Source of the DNA: Chlamydoabsidia padenii
Taxonomy: Eukaryota > Mucoromycota > Mucoromycetes > Mucorales > Cunninghamellaceae
Length of the DNA: 64,000 nucleotides
NCBI GenBank assembly: GCA_025330725.1
Contig: JAIWND010000041.1
Span: forward strand, 62,001-126,000
Reading direction: 5' to 3'
The position numbers and the translations under genes were made by a program. The first letter of the stretch is position 1, and every line of letters begins with the position of its first letter. Shown one piece after another: positions 1 through 10,308 of the stretch. The notes under the pieces were generated by a model, which worked only from the letters and a program-made list of their open reading frames with translations, was not told where the DNA came from and ran no database searches.

Positions 1-425
1 GGAAGTATTGATATTCTTAAAACAGGCGGTGAAAAAGTCAGTGCATTGGAAATCGAACGTGAAATGTTATCTTGTGAATTAGGTATTCTGGACGTGGCGG
101 TGATTGGTGTGCCTGATCCAGAATGGGGACAGTGTGTTGCTGCCGTAGTTGTCATGGAATCAAATAAGGTATTAAAAAAGGCGCCATCTCTTGGATGATG
201 ATTTACCCTTTCTTTCTATTTTTTATAGACTCTCGACTTGGCAACCATGCGAAGTGCCCTGAAAACCAAATTGGCTGTGTATAAGGTAAAAATTAGAAAA
301 AAGAGGGTATCTGTTTGATTAATGGTTTTTTTTAGGTACCTATGCTTCTTAAAGTGGTCGACAAACTTCCCAGGAACGCGATGAGCAAAGTGACAAAGAA
401 GGACCTTTTGGCTTTATTCAAATAG
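1..425 (+). CDS. Acyl-CoA synthetase family (ACSF3/malonyl-CoA ligase-like), 3' end
   Basis: This is the C-terminal part of an ANL-superfamily acyl-CoA synthetase; the gene begins upstream of the window. Three exons fit: 1-168, 229-285 and 336-425 (TAG stop), with introns 169-228 and 286-335, both GT-AG and in phase 0. The first residues read SIDILKTGGEKVSALEIERE, the hinge and C-terminal-domain signature of this superfamily, closest by eye to the ACSF3/malonyl-CoA synthetase group (KSGG-K-SALEIE). The end reads KLPRNAMSKVTKKDL, containing the conserved catalytic lysine of the N-A-M-x-K-V motif. Such enzymes adenylate a carboxylic acid with ATP and transfer it to CoA; ACSF3 makes malonyl-CoA in mitochondria. 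The exact substrate cannot be read from this fragment. Confidence 0.85.
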
Positions 426-653
426 ATTAGGTTAGAATAGACAATATTGAAATTCTTTAGTCCATTCCAGAGTCATTCTCTCCACAATAATAAAAATACT
501 TATCTTTATTACAATTCTGTTTTGTTTTTTGTTTTTTTGTTTTTTCACTTTATGAACATCATTCACATTAAGTATGACACAGAGGCGTGAGGGAAACAAA
601 GAATAAAGTTGAGGGAAAAGATGAACTAAGGAAAGGAAATTATTTCTGGTAGG

Positions 654-2001
654 ATGCAACTATTGATCTCATTATGTGCTCTTGGCGTATTATCCCTTGT
701 GGAATCCACTTGTCAACAAAGTATCACTCATGATAATAAACATATGTTTGTCTTGGCCTCATTAAATGGAAAAGCAGATCGAGGGGCCGAGGCATTGTAT
801 AAGCAAGCAGCCGAAGCATGTTATCAAGATTGTAATGCCGCTGAGTTGATGTCTTTATCAAGTAATTACTGGAAACATCGATCTCCTGTCACATTGTTGG
901 ATCGAGCCGCTACATTCTTGATGGAATCGGACTTTTTACAACATAATGAAACATATTTTGTAGTAAGTGAGCGAACTCACTAAGAGAAAGAAAAGTTAGA
1001 ATTCATTTGTTTTCATATCATAGAATCATATTGCTGGTGCCGAAGAAGGACCAAGTGGATTAGAATGTTTGGTGATGGAAAGGTATAGCAAATGGAAACA
1101 AGTTTGATGGAATGCATACTCATTTTTCTTACTAGTCCTACGGAATTTTCGCTATATCCTGTGGATGCTTCAGTTTGTGGTAATACACAAGTAAGTATGC
1201 AATTGAAATAGCACGTAGATTTAAACTAATATGTATTGTGATGGTAGATGGTTGTGTGTGGTTTATCTGGCATTGTAAGTGGAAAAGAAAAAAAAAAACT
1301 ACCATGGATTGGGATTTGATAATGATTTTTTTCCCTTTGTCTTGCATGAATAGGTTTCAACATCCGAAAATAAGACAATAGTTCATCACACTGTGGGGAC
1401 AAACATAAACAACGATACAGCGAATGCAGTAAACCCAGATCATGACTCTAATAAGACTTCCATTAATATTTCATCTGGGTATGCCGATGCCTTGGACAGA
1501 GCCAATTCAAACGATGGGAAACATGGCAGTAATAATACCATCACTCCTCAACAGGTGATTCTTAATCCATCAACAAAAACAAACGAGACAATCATCGACA
1601 CAGAAGCACAAGAAGAAATAAAAAAAAATGATAAAGCCATAAAGGAAATAGCGCTGCCCACCGAAGATGATCTCGTGTTTCCTTTGACTATTGGTGATTT
1701 GAACTATAAAGTGATCCGACTGCAAAAGAATCATCAAACCACCGGCTCTGCTTATAAAATGTGTCAGTCTCATCGTGATGATATTGGCTCGCTTTATTCC
1801 TTATCAATTTCTCATTTCTCTAATTGGTTCCAACGAGTTCATCCGGTGGATAAATCCATCATTGGGACTTGGAATGGTGATAGTTATGGTGCCAAGGATA
1901 GTCAATGTTTGATTTATTCGGTGTCTCAGGGGGTTCATCTCGGTTCATGTGCTGATGCTTCACTTTTACTTTGCCAAAGTCAGGCGATTGAAAAAAAGTA
2001 A
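654..2001 (+). CDS. Secreted protein with C-terminal C-type-lectin-like domain
   Basis: Five exons join in frame: 654-962, 1024-1082, 1136-1190, 1248-1274 and 1354-2001, giving 365 aa. The protein starts with a signal peptide (MQLLISLCALGVLSLVES) and has no later membrane segment, so it is probably secreted or cell-wall bound. An N-terminal cysteine-containing region is followed by a Ser/Thr/Asn-rich, N-glycosylation-rich linker (about residues 150-250). The C-terminal ~110 residues resemble a C-type-lectin-like fold: an AYKMCQ segment, a central WF, then GTWNGDSYGAKDSQCLIY and a final LLCQS, with cysteines spaced like the canonical disulphides. The domain call is pattern-based. Typical calcium-binding EPN/QPD and WND motifs are not evident, so sugar binding is unproven. 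The upstream neighbour is an unrelated acyl-CoA synthetase. Confidence 0.7.
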
Positions 2002-2388
2002 AACCAAGGGACAAAAAAAAGCAGATAGTCAGTCCAAGAGTTTTTCTTTATTAGAATGTGGATGACTATTTTAATTTAACGTTTAAAAAAAGCGGAGAAT
2101 AAAAATGTCAGTCAGCATTAAAGTGGATATGAAGAGTTCCTTTTAGCTTACCATCAATAGCGGGCTATGTACTCTATCATCTTTCCTTTACTGAGAACGT
2201 GGCAAATCATGATCTTCCTACAAAAGAAATAGGTGATACGCCCACGAAGATTTTGAGGGGTCACCCAAAGACTTTGATTCTTAACTAGCAACCGGATCAA
2301 AATGTTATAATGTATTCGTCTTTGTCATCTTGAGATTCAGCACCTTTAGAACTAGCACCTTACACCCAAAGGGATGCTTTGCAAAGGT

Positions 2389-2640
2389 GGGAATTGCTAG
2401 GCGCACGGAATTTTGGTGTTCGGCGTTTGAAAATGAAGTTTTCTTCCGTCTAGAAAAAATGACAGGTTAAAGTCAATCCAAGCTTGAACTGTCCGACACA
2501 AAGGATTTGGTGCTTGGTTTTTGCGGTAAAGTATGTTGGAAATATGCCGTAGTATCCACATCGCCGCTTCAATCATTAGCATCCGTCAACAATTGACCGA
2601 GTAGTGCTCTTCCAAAATTCCCTTCCGCCCAGCATTTCCC
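2389..2640. repeat. MITE-like element, copy 1 (GGCGCACGGAA terminal inverted repeats)
   Basis: A non-coding element of about 250 bp. Its left end carries GGCGCACGGAATTTTGG and its right end the degenerate inverse CCAAAATTCCCTTCCGCCC. The same internal sequence (GGCGTTTGAAAATGAAG, AGCATCCGTCAAC) recurs at 34586-34823, and parts recur in reverse orientation at about 60640-61200. No coding capacity is seen. The preceding 2002-2388 holds no recognisable gene. Confidence 0.7.
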
Positions 2641-2989
2641 GCAAATCGAAAAGGGAAAAAGCCCAGACGGGGTGTGTTAATTTGTAAATGGTAATACCTT
2701 CCCCAGGTCACAACAACATCCACCAACGTTGAAAATTCCCGAGCTACAGCCTCTTGTTCAAACTTCTCCACCACGAACCAAGCAACATTACGTAGAAGCA
2801 TCGAATAACATCAACGATATTCCGGAAAATGTTTTAGGGGAATGCTCACTTCCACCACTAAAATACCATATTGCTATGGATCGTTAAACTTGCTTTCACT
2901 GGGATTGCCGCCCATAACATTAATGGTCAAACGATTCACAGGTTTTTCAGTTTAGACAACATTGAAGAGTTGCCAAACTACATCCGCTT

Positions 2990-3385
2990 GGACGAATTTG
3001 TCAAGGAAAATCCAAGGGTTATATTTCTCATTGTTGAGATACCATAGTATCCGCTGAACTATTGGATAAGATTTCAAGTGCATTATCATTTGTTAAACGC
3101 TCTGGGTTGCCCTTTGGCGGAATATCGACAATTTTATTTGGTGATTTTCCTCAATTACTGCCATTTTTCAGTGATGGTTCTACAGTATACCTGCCAATGT
3201 CAACTGACATTTTTAAATCATTGACAGTAGAACATGTCTATCACCCTGCCGTCAAACAAATACTGCTTTTTTCAACGTTCTTTCTCTCATCCGGCTCAAT
3301 CAACTTGATGACTCACTGGTTTTCGAGGCTCTTTCTTCGCGGGTGTCATCATCCTCCGAACCACCTCATGACTCAACAGTATTAA
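2990..3385 (+). pseudogene. PIF1-like helicase relic (Helitron-type)
   Basis: A broken helicase fragment. After a stop and a frame change near 3045, the open stretch reads ELLDKISSALSFVKRSGLPF and then GGISTILFGDFPQLLPF. This matches the PIF1 helicase region around motif III (consensus G-D-F-x-Q-L-P-P). Just upstream, PRVIFLIVEI resembles the Walker B strand ending in D-E-I, here altered. PIF1 helicases of this kind occur in fungal Helitron transposons and as free genomic copies. No flanking Helitron ends were identified, so assignment to a Helitron is inference. The fragment runs directly into an unrelated transposase relic. Confidence 0.6.
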
Positions 3386-4440
3386 TTGCATACAAGGTTG
3401 ATGCTGCTGAATTCATTGATGAAAAGTTGACCATTTTGCCTGGAAATCTAAGAATTTACCCATCCATTCATGAAAGAGGGGGGCATGGGTACTATTGCCA
3501 ACGGGACTTAATCACGATAGCTTTACCAAATGGATTGTCATACGCAGATCTCAGGTACAAAAAAGCTGGTGCTCATGATCTACTCCATCTGGGATAATTT
3601 GATCCTGCAGTGGATACACCGGTAGAAGTACTACATGCTATTCTTTTGGGTGTAGTAAAATACTTGGTTTATCATTTGGTAAAGGATGTGATTGGTAGTA
3701 ACAGGAAGAAGATTGAAAAGTTGGAAGCGAAGCTGAAACTGTATGAAGGATCTACTGGTTACTCAAGAATCTTTCGGCAGCAACTTACTCGCTGTGAATT
3801 ATTCCTTGGACGTGACTTCAAGCAACTGGTGCAATGACTTCCCGTAGCAATCTCGTACAACTTTGTTGGTCCTGATGATGGTGATATTTGACCTGTTGGT
3901 GACTAATTTGGTGCCTTGGGTCTTTTGTCGTCACTTGTCTTTGTAAGACAAGTGCCAATAAATATGCCTCAATACCTATCAGCAGTTAAAGAAGTCGCCT
4001 TACCTTGACTACCAAGCTACACCAATACGACTTCGACAACCCACAATATTTCCTATTATCCATCAAAGTTAAAGACTCACATCTTGCAACATTTAATCGA
4101 TGATATCAATTGATTTGGCTGCGTGTTGCACTTTGAAACCGAAAAAGATGAACAGTTCAATAAGTTCATCCGACAAGCCATCGCACACACCAACCGACAA
4201 TTACCCTCTCGCGATCTCTCGACAATCTTCGGGAAAAGAAGTATGCTGTGAAATGTGATCAAAGGTGGATCTTGGTGTGATGCGAAAACGAACAAGACGG
4301 TGGCATGTGGATCGGCAGTGACGACATTTATCTCTCAACACAATGATGTATACGACATAGTCTTGAAAGAATCTTGTGAATTGGCAGATAACAACAACTC
4401 CAACATCACTGTGAAGCCACATTGCTTGGCCATCTTCTCG
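3386..4440 (+). pseudogene. Plavaka/CACTA-like (CMC) transposase relic
   Basis: Frameshifted remains of a large transposase. Recognisable pieces in order are LSYADLRYKKAGAHDLLHLG, VDTPVEVLHAILLGVVKYLV, RQQLTRCELFLGRDFKQL, then from about 4140 RQAIAHTNRQLPSRDLSTIF and GGSWCDAKTNKTVACGSAVT. The DTPVE-LH-ILLG-VKY block followed by GR-FK-LAQ is characteristic of the Plavaka-type transposases of fungi (CMC/CACTA group). Several stops and frame changes interrupt it. The Tc1/mariner-like copy begins immediately after it at about 4451, so that element probably landed in this relic. Confidence 0.6.
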
Positions 4441-4450
4441 ACGATCGCCA

Positions 4451-5680
4451 ACTATTGTTGATGAGGAGCAGTTTCGTCTTGAAACGTTGAGCTCTCATAC
4501 ACAATATTTAGCTAAATTGCCTCTGGAGAGCGAGGAAGGGATGGAGGCAATGCAAGTAGAAAAGAAGGCAAAGCCTAATAGAGATGTTATTATGAGGGAA
4601 ACATCAGGGAAACGAAATTATACACGCTATTCTGATCAGGACAAAGTGAGGTTCTTCAAGCTGTTGTTTGAGAAGTGTCTGAGCGCGGCTGCTACTGCAA
4701 AACGGCTTGGGATTCACATCCGTACAGCACAAAAATGGACTGAACAGTACGAGAGGAATCCTAATAGTATCTTCGAAAAACATAGAAAGACTGGTCATCC
4801 ACGCATTCTCGATGAGGAACACAAAAAAGTTATTCTTGAGTGCATTGATACGAACGCTTCAATTGTCTTAGATGACGTGATGAAGCATTTAAAACAAGTA
4901 TTCACAGAATTAAAAGTATCCAAAAGTACATTGTTTGATTTTGTAAAAAAGCATTGCAACTTGTCTCTCAAAAAAGCTCGGTTTCAACCCATAGATCGGA
5001 ACAGCGAGGAAAAGATTCAAGAGCGCCTTAATTGGATTCGTAAATGGGAAAAAACAGACATGGATTTTACGACTAACTGCGTCTTTCTTGATGAATCTGC
5101 ATTTCATATTAATCTGAAACGTAGTATGGCATGGTCAAAGAAAGGCTCCCCTGCAGTGGTCTCAGTGCCCAAAACACGAGCAAAAACAACAACCATTTTA
5201 GGCGCGATCTCTGCTGAAGGTCTAATCAAATGCAGCCTTAGACTTCCTCTACCTCCATCCAATAAAAAGAGAAAGCGAGGAGATGATGTTGGGCACATGA
5301 GCAAAGGAACGGTGACGGGACACTACGTGAGCTTTCTAAAAGCCACGATGGATGAAATGGACCAGTATCCGCATATGAAAGGACATTACCTTGTGATGAA
5401 TAATGCTCCAATCCATACATCGGCTGATATAGCTAAATATGTAGAATCTCGTGGTTATAGTTGTGTTTATTTGCCTCCTTATTCTCCTGAGCTCAATTCA
5501 ATTGAACAGTTTTGGTCAGTGGTTAAGAGTAAAGTCAAACGAAACAAATTACTGGAAACTGAGACATTAATGACAAGGATCAGTGAAGTTTCTAATAGCT
5601 TGAGGTTGAGTGATTTTAAAGGGTTCGTTGGGCATTCTCACAAATGCTTGGACAAGTGTCGTAACAGGCAAGCGCTCTGA
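4451..5680 (+). pseudogene. Tc1/mariner-like (DDE_3) transposase, damaged copy 1
   Basis: An open frame of about 410 codons, highly similar to the copy at 20723-22024 on the other strand. It has an N-terminal helix-turn-helix (TRYSDQDKVRFFK to RTAQKW), then the DDE_3/IS630-Tc1 catalytic core. First aspartate: CVFLDESAFH. The second catalytic position reads VMNNAPIH where the sister copy has VMDNAPIH, so the acidic residue is lost. The third block is YLPPYSPELNSIEQFW with the glutamate kept, though the usual N-P-I is N-S-I. The original start codon and about 30 N-terminal residues are missing; similarity starts at VDEEQF (4457) and the first in-frame ATG is 4541. It is therefore very probably inactive as a transposase. 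Confidence 0.8.
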
Positions 5681-5786
5681 ATATCTCAATCACGCTTCCT
5701 CGCTCTCCAGAGGCAGTTAAGCTAAATAATGTGTATGAGAGCTCAACGTTTCAAGACGAAACTGCTCCTCATCAACAATATAATCC
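4452..5786. mobile_element. Rearranged Tc1/mariner-like element with 83-bp inverted arms
   Basis: The stretch 4454-4537 (start of the transposase frame) is repeated in inverted orientation at about 5697-5783 with only about four mismatches. The right-hand copy continues outward to about 5850 with sequence matching the 5' coding region that is missing on the left. The right half therefore looks like a piece of a second copy's 5' end joined tail-to-head in inverse orientation, which makes a fold-back structure. After it, 5850-5940 holds an unassigned short open stretch, then a 26-T run at 5976-6001. Confidence 0.6.
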
Positions 5787-6034
5787 ATTGGTTCAGATCT
5801 GCCATACTCGTCGACAACAGAACCTTTCCCATGTTCATACAAGAATATTACAATCCTGCCTTACATTTTTTTAACTCAGATCGCATATTTGATTTTGTGA
5901 AACTGGCTTTCAAATATGTGGTTGACAGTCCTTCTGGCTGACGTTTTTTAAAAATATAAAAAACTCCTGCTTTCCTTTTTTTTTTTTTTTTTTTTTTTTT
6001 TCATCTTGTCAAACTCTAAACCAATAGAATCCAA

Positions 6035-8150
6035 ATGTAATTGATTGAACCAGTTTGACTACCTCTACGTGTAGTACTCATCATTGTCATTTGAATGGCT
6101 AACTAACAGTTGCTATTATTATCGTTATTATAATAGGGCATCATCTGCACTCAAGTTGATCAATCCTAATTCTGACGTTGCTCGTCGTGGCCAAGCTCTT
6201 CAATTGAATATTACAGCTGCTATTGGTCTTCAAGATGTTTTGCGCTCCAATCTTGGTCCCCGTGGTACTATCAAAATGTAAATCAAGTGATGTTAGATAA
6301 ACTTGCAAACCCAGGAGATGGAGGATGGCGTGGATCGATGGGTTGGGTATACGTGTAACTGACCAACATTAATAACTCTTTGTTTTTTCTGTTACTTTCT
6401 TCTAGGTTGGTAGATGGTTCTGGATCTATCAAGCTGACTAAGGATGGTAAGGTCCTTTTGAGCGAAATGGTAAGTCTAAAAAAAAAAAAAAGGTATGACC
6501 TGGTTTCTAACACATTGATTTGTATGGTTTAGCAAATCCAACACCCTACTGCTTCTATGATCGCCAAGGCTGCTACTGCTCAAGATGAAATCACTGGTGA
6601 TGGTACTACCTCTATTGTGTTATTGGTTGGTGAATTATTGAAACAAGCTGAGCGATATATCTCTGAAGGATTACACCCTCGTGTAATTACTGAAGGTTAT
6701 GATATTGCCAAAAAGGAATCTCTTCAAGTAAGTCTCACACCACGTACAAACAAGGCATATACTAATGACATGTATTTTCTTCTTTTTACTAGTTCCTCGA
6801 AAAGATAAAGACTGAACAACCTACCGTGGATCGTGAATTGTTGGTATCTGTGGCTCGTACATCTCTTCGTACCAAAGTACATCGTGCTTTGGCTGATACT
6901 TTAACTGAAGCTGTTGTAGATGCTGTTTTATCTATCTATCGTGAAGGTGAACCTATTGATTTACATATGGTGGAAATCATGAAGATGCAACATCGTGCTG
7001 AAACTGAATCTAAATTAATCCGTGGTCTTGTGTTGGATCATGGTGCTCGTCATCCTGATATGCCCAAGAAGGTCAAAAATGCATTTGTTTTGACTCTCAA
7101 TGTCAGTTTGGAATACGAAAAGAGGTAAACAACAACAAAAGCTCACTCTTTCTTGTCACTAATATTTCTTGTCTTTGTTTAATAGTGAAATCAACTCTGG
7201 CTTCTTCTATTCTACTCCCGAACAACGTGAAAAACTGGTGGAAAGTGAACGTAAACACGTGGATGAAAAGATCCGCAAAATTGTTGAATTCAAGGACCAA
7301 GTATGTACTGGAGAATATGCTGACTATGGCTTTGTGGTAATCAATCAAAAGGGTATCGATCCATTATCGTTGGACATTCTTGCCAAACACAACATCTTTG
7401 CTTTACGTCGTGCCAAGCGAAGAAACATGGAGCGACTCCAATTGGTATGTGGTGGTGTGGCCCAGAACTCGGTGGACGATTTGGCCCAAGATGTGCTTGG
7501 TTACGCTGGCTTGGTGTACGAACAAGTGTTGGGTGAAGAAAAATATACCTTTGTTGAAGACGTCAAGGATCCTTACAGTGTCACCATTTTGATCAAGGGC
7601 CCTAATGCACACACTATTGCTCAAATTAATGATGCCGTACGTGATGGTTTACGTGCGGTAAAGAATGCGATTGAAGACAAGTCCGTGGTCGTCGGTGGTG
7701 GTGCCTTCCAGGTCGCTTTGGCTCAACACTTGACCGAATTCAAAAAATCCGTCAAGGGTCGGGCCAAGATGGGTGTTCAAGCTTTTGCTGATGCCATGTT
7801 GATCATTCCCAAAGTGTTGGCCCAAAATGCTGGGTTTGATGTACAAGATGTCATTGTTGCTTTACAAGAAGAACATTTAGATGGTCATGTGGTGGGTATC
7901 GACTTGAAGACTGGTGAAACTATGGATCCCAAGTTGGAAGGCATCTGGGATAACTACCGTGTCCATCGTCATATGTTGCACTCTTGGTAAGTATCGATGA
8001 TAATATTATGCAAGGGGGGGAGAGAATATATACTAATTACAGTTACCATTATTTCTACATAGCTCGGTCATTGCTGCTAATTTGTTATTGGTGGATGAAA
8101 TGATGCGTGCTGGGCGAACCTCATTGAAGGGCCCTGAACCTGGCATGTAG
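6035..8150 (+). CDS. CCT6: T-complex protein 1 subunit zeta (CCT6)
   Basis: Group II chaperonin subunit of the cytosolic TRiC/CCT ring, which folds actin, tubulin and other proteins with ATP. Exons: 6035-6036, 6137-6277, 6406-6469, 6533-6727, 6793-7124, 7186-7986 and 8063-8150, giving 540 aa, normal for the family. The N-terminus reads [20 protein letters not shown] and the body carries [11 protein letters not shown] and the ATP-site [10 protein letters not shown] (about residues 88-97). The apical domain and the terminal [20 protein letters not shown] are also zeta-like. The start proposed here is unusual: the only junction giving a proper N-terminus splits the ATG as AT|G, with an intron at 6037-6136 (donor GTAATT, branch-like CTAAC, acceptor ATAG). 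The body is certain; this first junction is inference. Confidence 0.93.
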
Positions 8151-8368
8151 ATTTAGTCCTTAGTTAGATATAGTCACCCTTATTCTGCTACTTCTCCTTT
8201 TATAAAAACAACAACAACAACAACAACCATAAAACAAACTTCAATAAAACACAGCATGATTCTATATGATGACTTGAATTGGACTCTTTATTATGTATAT
8301 ATGTGGGTGCATGCCGAGATAATGGCTTATTTATATCCTCCACTCTTAGAAACACGCTCATACATAGA

Positions 8369-8626
8369 TTATCTTCTGTCACCACTGATACGTTCTCTTA
8401 TAGCCACAATGTTTTGCTTGATCCAAAGGTCTTTATCCTTGAGTTCTTGCTCCTCTTTCTTTAATCTTGCAATTTCTTCTCTCAGTTGTTGTTCTCGGGT
8501 CAACAAGGCTTTCCTTTTGGCATAATCAGTATCACTCAAACCACTACTGATACTAATATTGTCACTATCAATCATTCGGCTGTTCATCTTGTTACGATAG
8601 TAAGAGTTTGAAACAGAGTCAGTCAT
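8369..8626 (-). CDS. Small coiled-coil protein, unknown function
   Basis: An intronless 85-aa frame on the minus strand starting at ATG 8626. The N-terminal third is polar and serine/asparagine-rich. The C-terminal half is a charged heptad-like helix with EEIARLKKEEQELKDKDLWI, which predicts a coiled coil. I do not recognise a family. Support for a real gene: ATG start, strongly amphipathic composition, a CT-rich tract typical of promoters here just upstream (8680-8705 on the + strand as AG repeats), and convergent placement with CCT6. A missed second exon is possible. Confidence 0.55.
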   Translation of the reverse strand: MTDSVSNSYYRNKMNSRMIDSDNISISSGLSDTDYAKRKALLTREQQLREEIARLKKEEQELKDKDLWIKQNIVAIRERISGDRR

Positions 8627-8649
8627 TTTTTTGTAAGGGAGGTTATAAA

Positions 8650-9137
8650 GTAATAAATGAGAGATAAAAAAAATAAAAAAAAAAAGAGAGAGAGAGAGAG
8701 AGATAGGATGGGTCGTTTTTTAAAAAAGAAAAAAATTCAAATGAACTCCTTACTGAGAGGGTTAGTAAGGAGATTGATGATCCCCTGGGCACCTGTCAAA
8801 ATATGATATATATTTAAACGCCGCATTAAACTCTCACCCCCTTTTTATTTTCCCTCAGAAACATCGATCGAGTCAATAAGCTATGCAAAATTACATTTTT
8901 TCCTTCTTCTTTATAGCTGACAAGTTAATGTATGTCATTCTTATTACTTGGGATGAGATCCATATACACAATGTACTGTACGTACACCATTATAATCGCA
9001 AACCCCGAAAGTTATACAAAAAGAGTTTTTTGTATCAATGTCAGGATTTGTCTTGACTATTTCATGATACAGCTTGAAATGACAATTTACAAAAAGGGGA
9101 AGACGGGTTAATAACAACAAGGGGAGAGTGAACACTA
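8650..9137. other. Intergenic stretch, no gene seen
   Basis: AG/GA microsatellite at about 8680-8703, then AT-rich sequence with stops in all frames. No RNA gene or repeat from elsewhere in the window was recognised. Confidence 0.5.
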
Positions 9138-9632
9138 CTAGAGGAAAAAAAAAGTCTTGCCAATTCCATCTTCAGCCAAACTTTCACAACATGAATAGGT
9201 TTTGAGATTGCCAATGGCCCAGTGAAATGATACTCCAGCAGATTGTTGTTTCTCCCACCACCGCAGCCGACAATAAGGAAAGTCAGCCAACTTTTTAATT
9301 TTGGGTGATGTAGCACCCTCAAAGATACAGCACTTCAAAGTCCAAAAGTTGGTGTATTCCTAGTGAAACTTTGGTACGGCAAGTTGGCTGGCAGGAGTCA
9401 CTGAGACTATATTGCTCCATACAAGGTACTTGGTACAAGGGTAATTATGTAAAGTTTGTTGGAAGTAGGCTAACACCATCAGTTGTTGTTTAAGCAATTG
9501 ATGCTTACGAGGTACCAGACTATAACCCGCCATACCATCCAGCGGCCACATCACATAATGCCAGTTTTGAGGTAGACGGTCAATTTTGACGGCCAGCACC
9601 ACCACGGCCGACAATACTTTTGCTAGTACCAT
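9138..9632 (-). pseudogene. Secreted-protein ORF interrupted by an in-frame TAG
   Basis: On the minus strand ATG 9632 opens a frame with a signal-peptide-like start (MVLAKVLSAVVVLAV) and continues for 91 codons to a TAG at 9360-9362. The same frame then goes on for about 70 codons with a similar composition, rich in cysteine, tryptophan and tyrosine (CCIFEGATSP, WWEKQQSAG). The TAG is not removable by a normal-length intron. Either this is a gene killed by one nonsense change, or it is two chance frames, or it is a read-through case. I do not recognise the family. Upstream, 9633-9768 has another open stretch in a different frame, which might be an upstream exon. Confidence 0.35.
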
Positions 9633-9769
9633 TGACAACAATAATAATAAAAAGCACCAAAGGGAGTTCTTGATCTATGAAGTGCAGTCCTTCCACAGAC
9701 CAGTAAGAAGGTTGAGATTTGTCAAAAGAAAAGAAAAGAGTAAGAGAAGCAATCATATGTAGTATCAAT

Positions 9770-10308
9770 CAATAAAAAAATAAAAGACGTAAGAAAAAGA
9801 CAAGACAGCCCATCACTTTTTTATGCTTTCACAATTTTGGTATTCCGCTTGGTGTCAGATCCTACTTGTTCGCAGTTGCATGAAACCTGAAAAGCAGCAT
9901 GAGAAATAATCATAAAACAAACTAAATATGATCGTTTACAGTGGTTATGTAGCAATATTATGTTAAAATCTTAAGCATATACTATCCTAGACAATCATGA
10001 CACTGTCACTTTTTGATGATTATGTGAATTGACAACCAAATCCAGATGGTCGACATAACCAATATAATCAGAACGCCGACTGACTGAAACCTTACCCGTT
10101 TTTTTTTTTTTTTTTTTTTTTTTTTTCTTCTTTTTCTTCAGACTTTTATAAATACTTTAGACCATTTTTTGATATAGTTTATTGTTTAATTTAAATGTGA
10201 TGAGTAAAATGGATAAAGGATTATACAGCTAGTAATGTCGAAAAGAGAGAGAGAGAGAGAGAGAGGAGGGGGGATATAATATACATAATAGGTGAAGGGA
10301 GAATAGTT
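9770..10308. other. Intergenic stretch with T28 and GA repeats
   Basis: Contains a T run at 10099-10126 and a GA microsatellite at about 10241-10264, followed by the 3' end of the MARCH gene. No gene seen. Confidence 0.5.
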
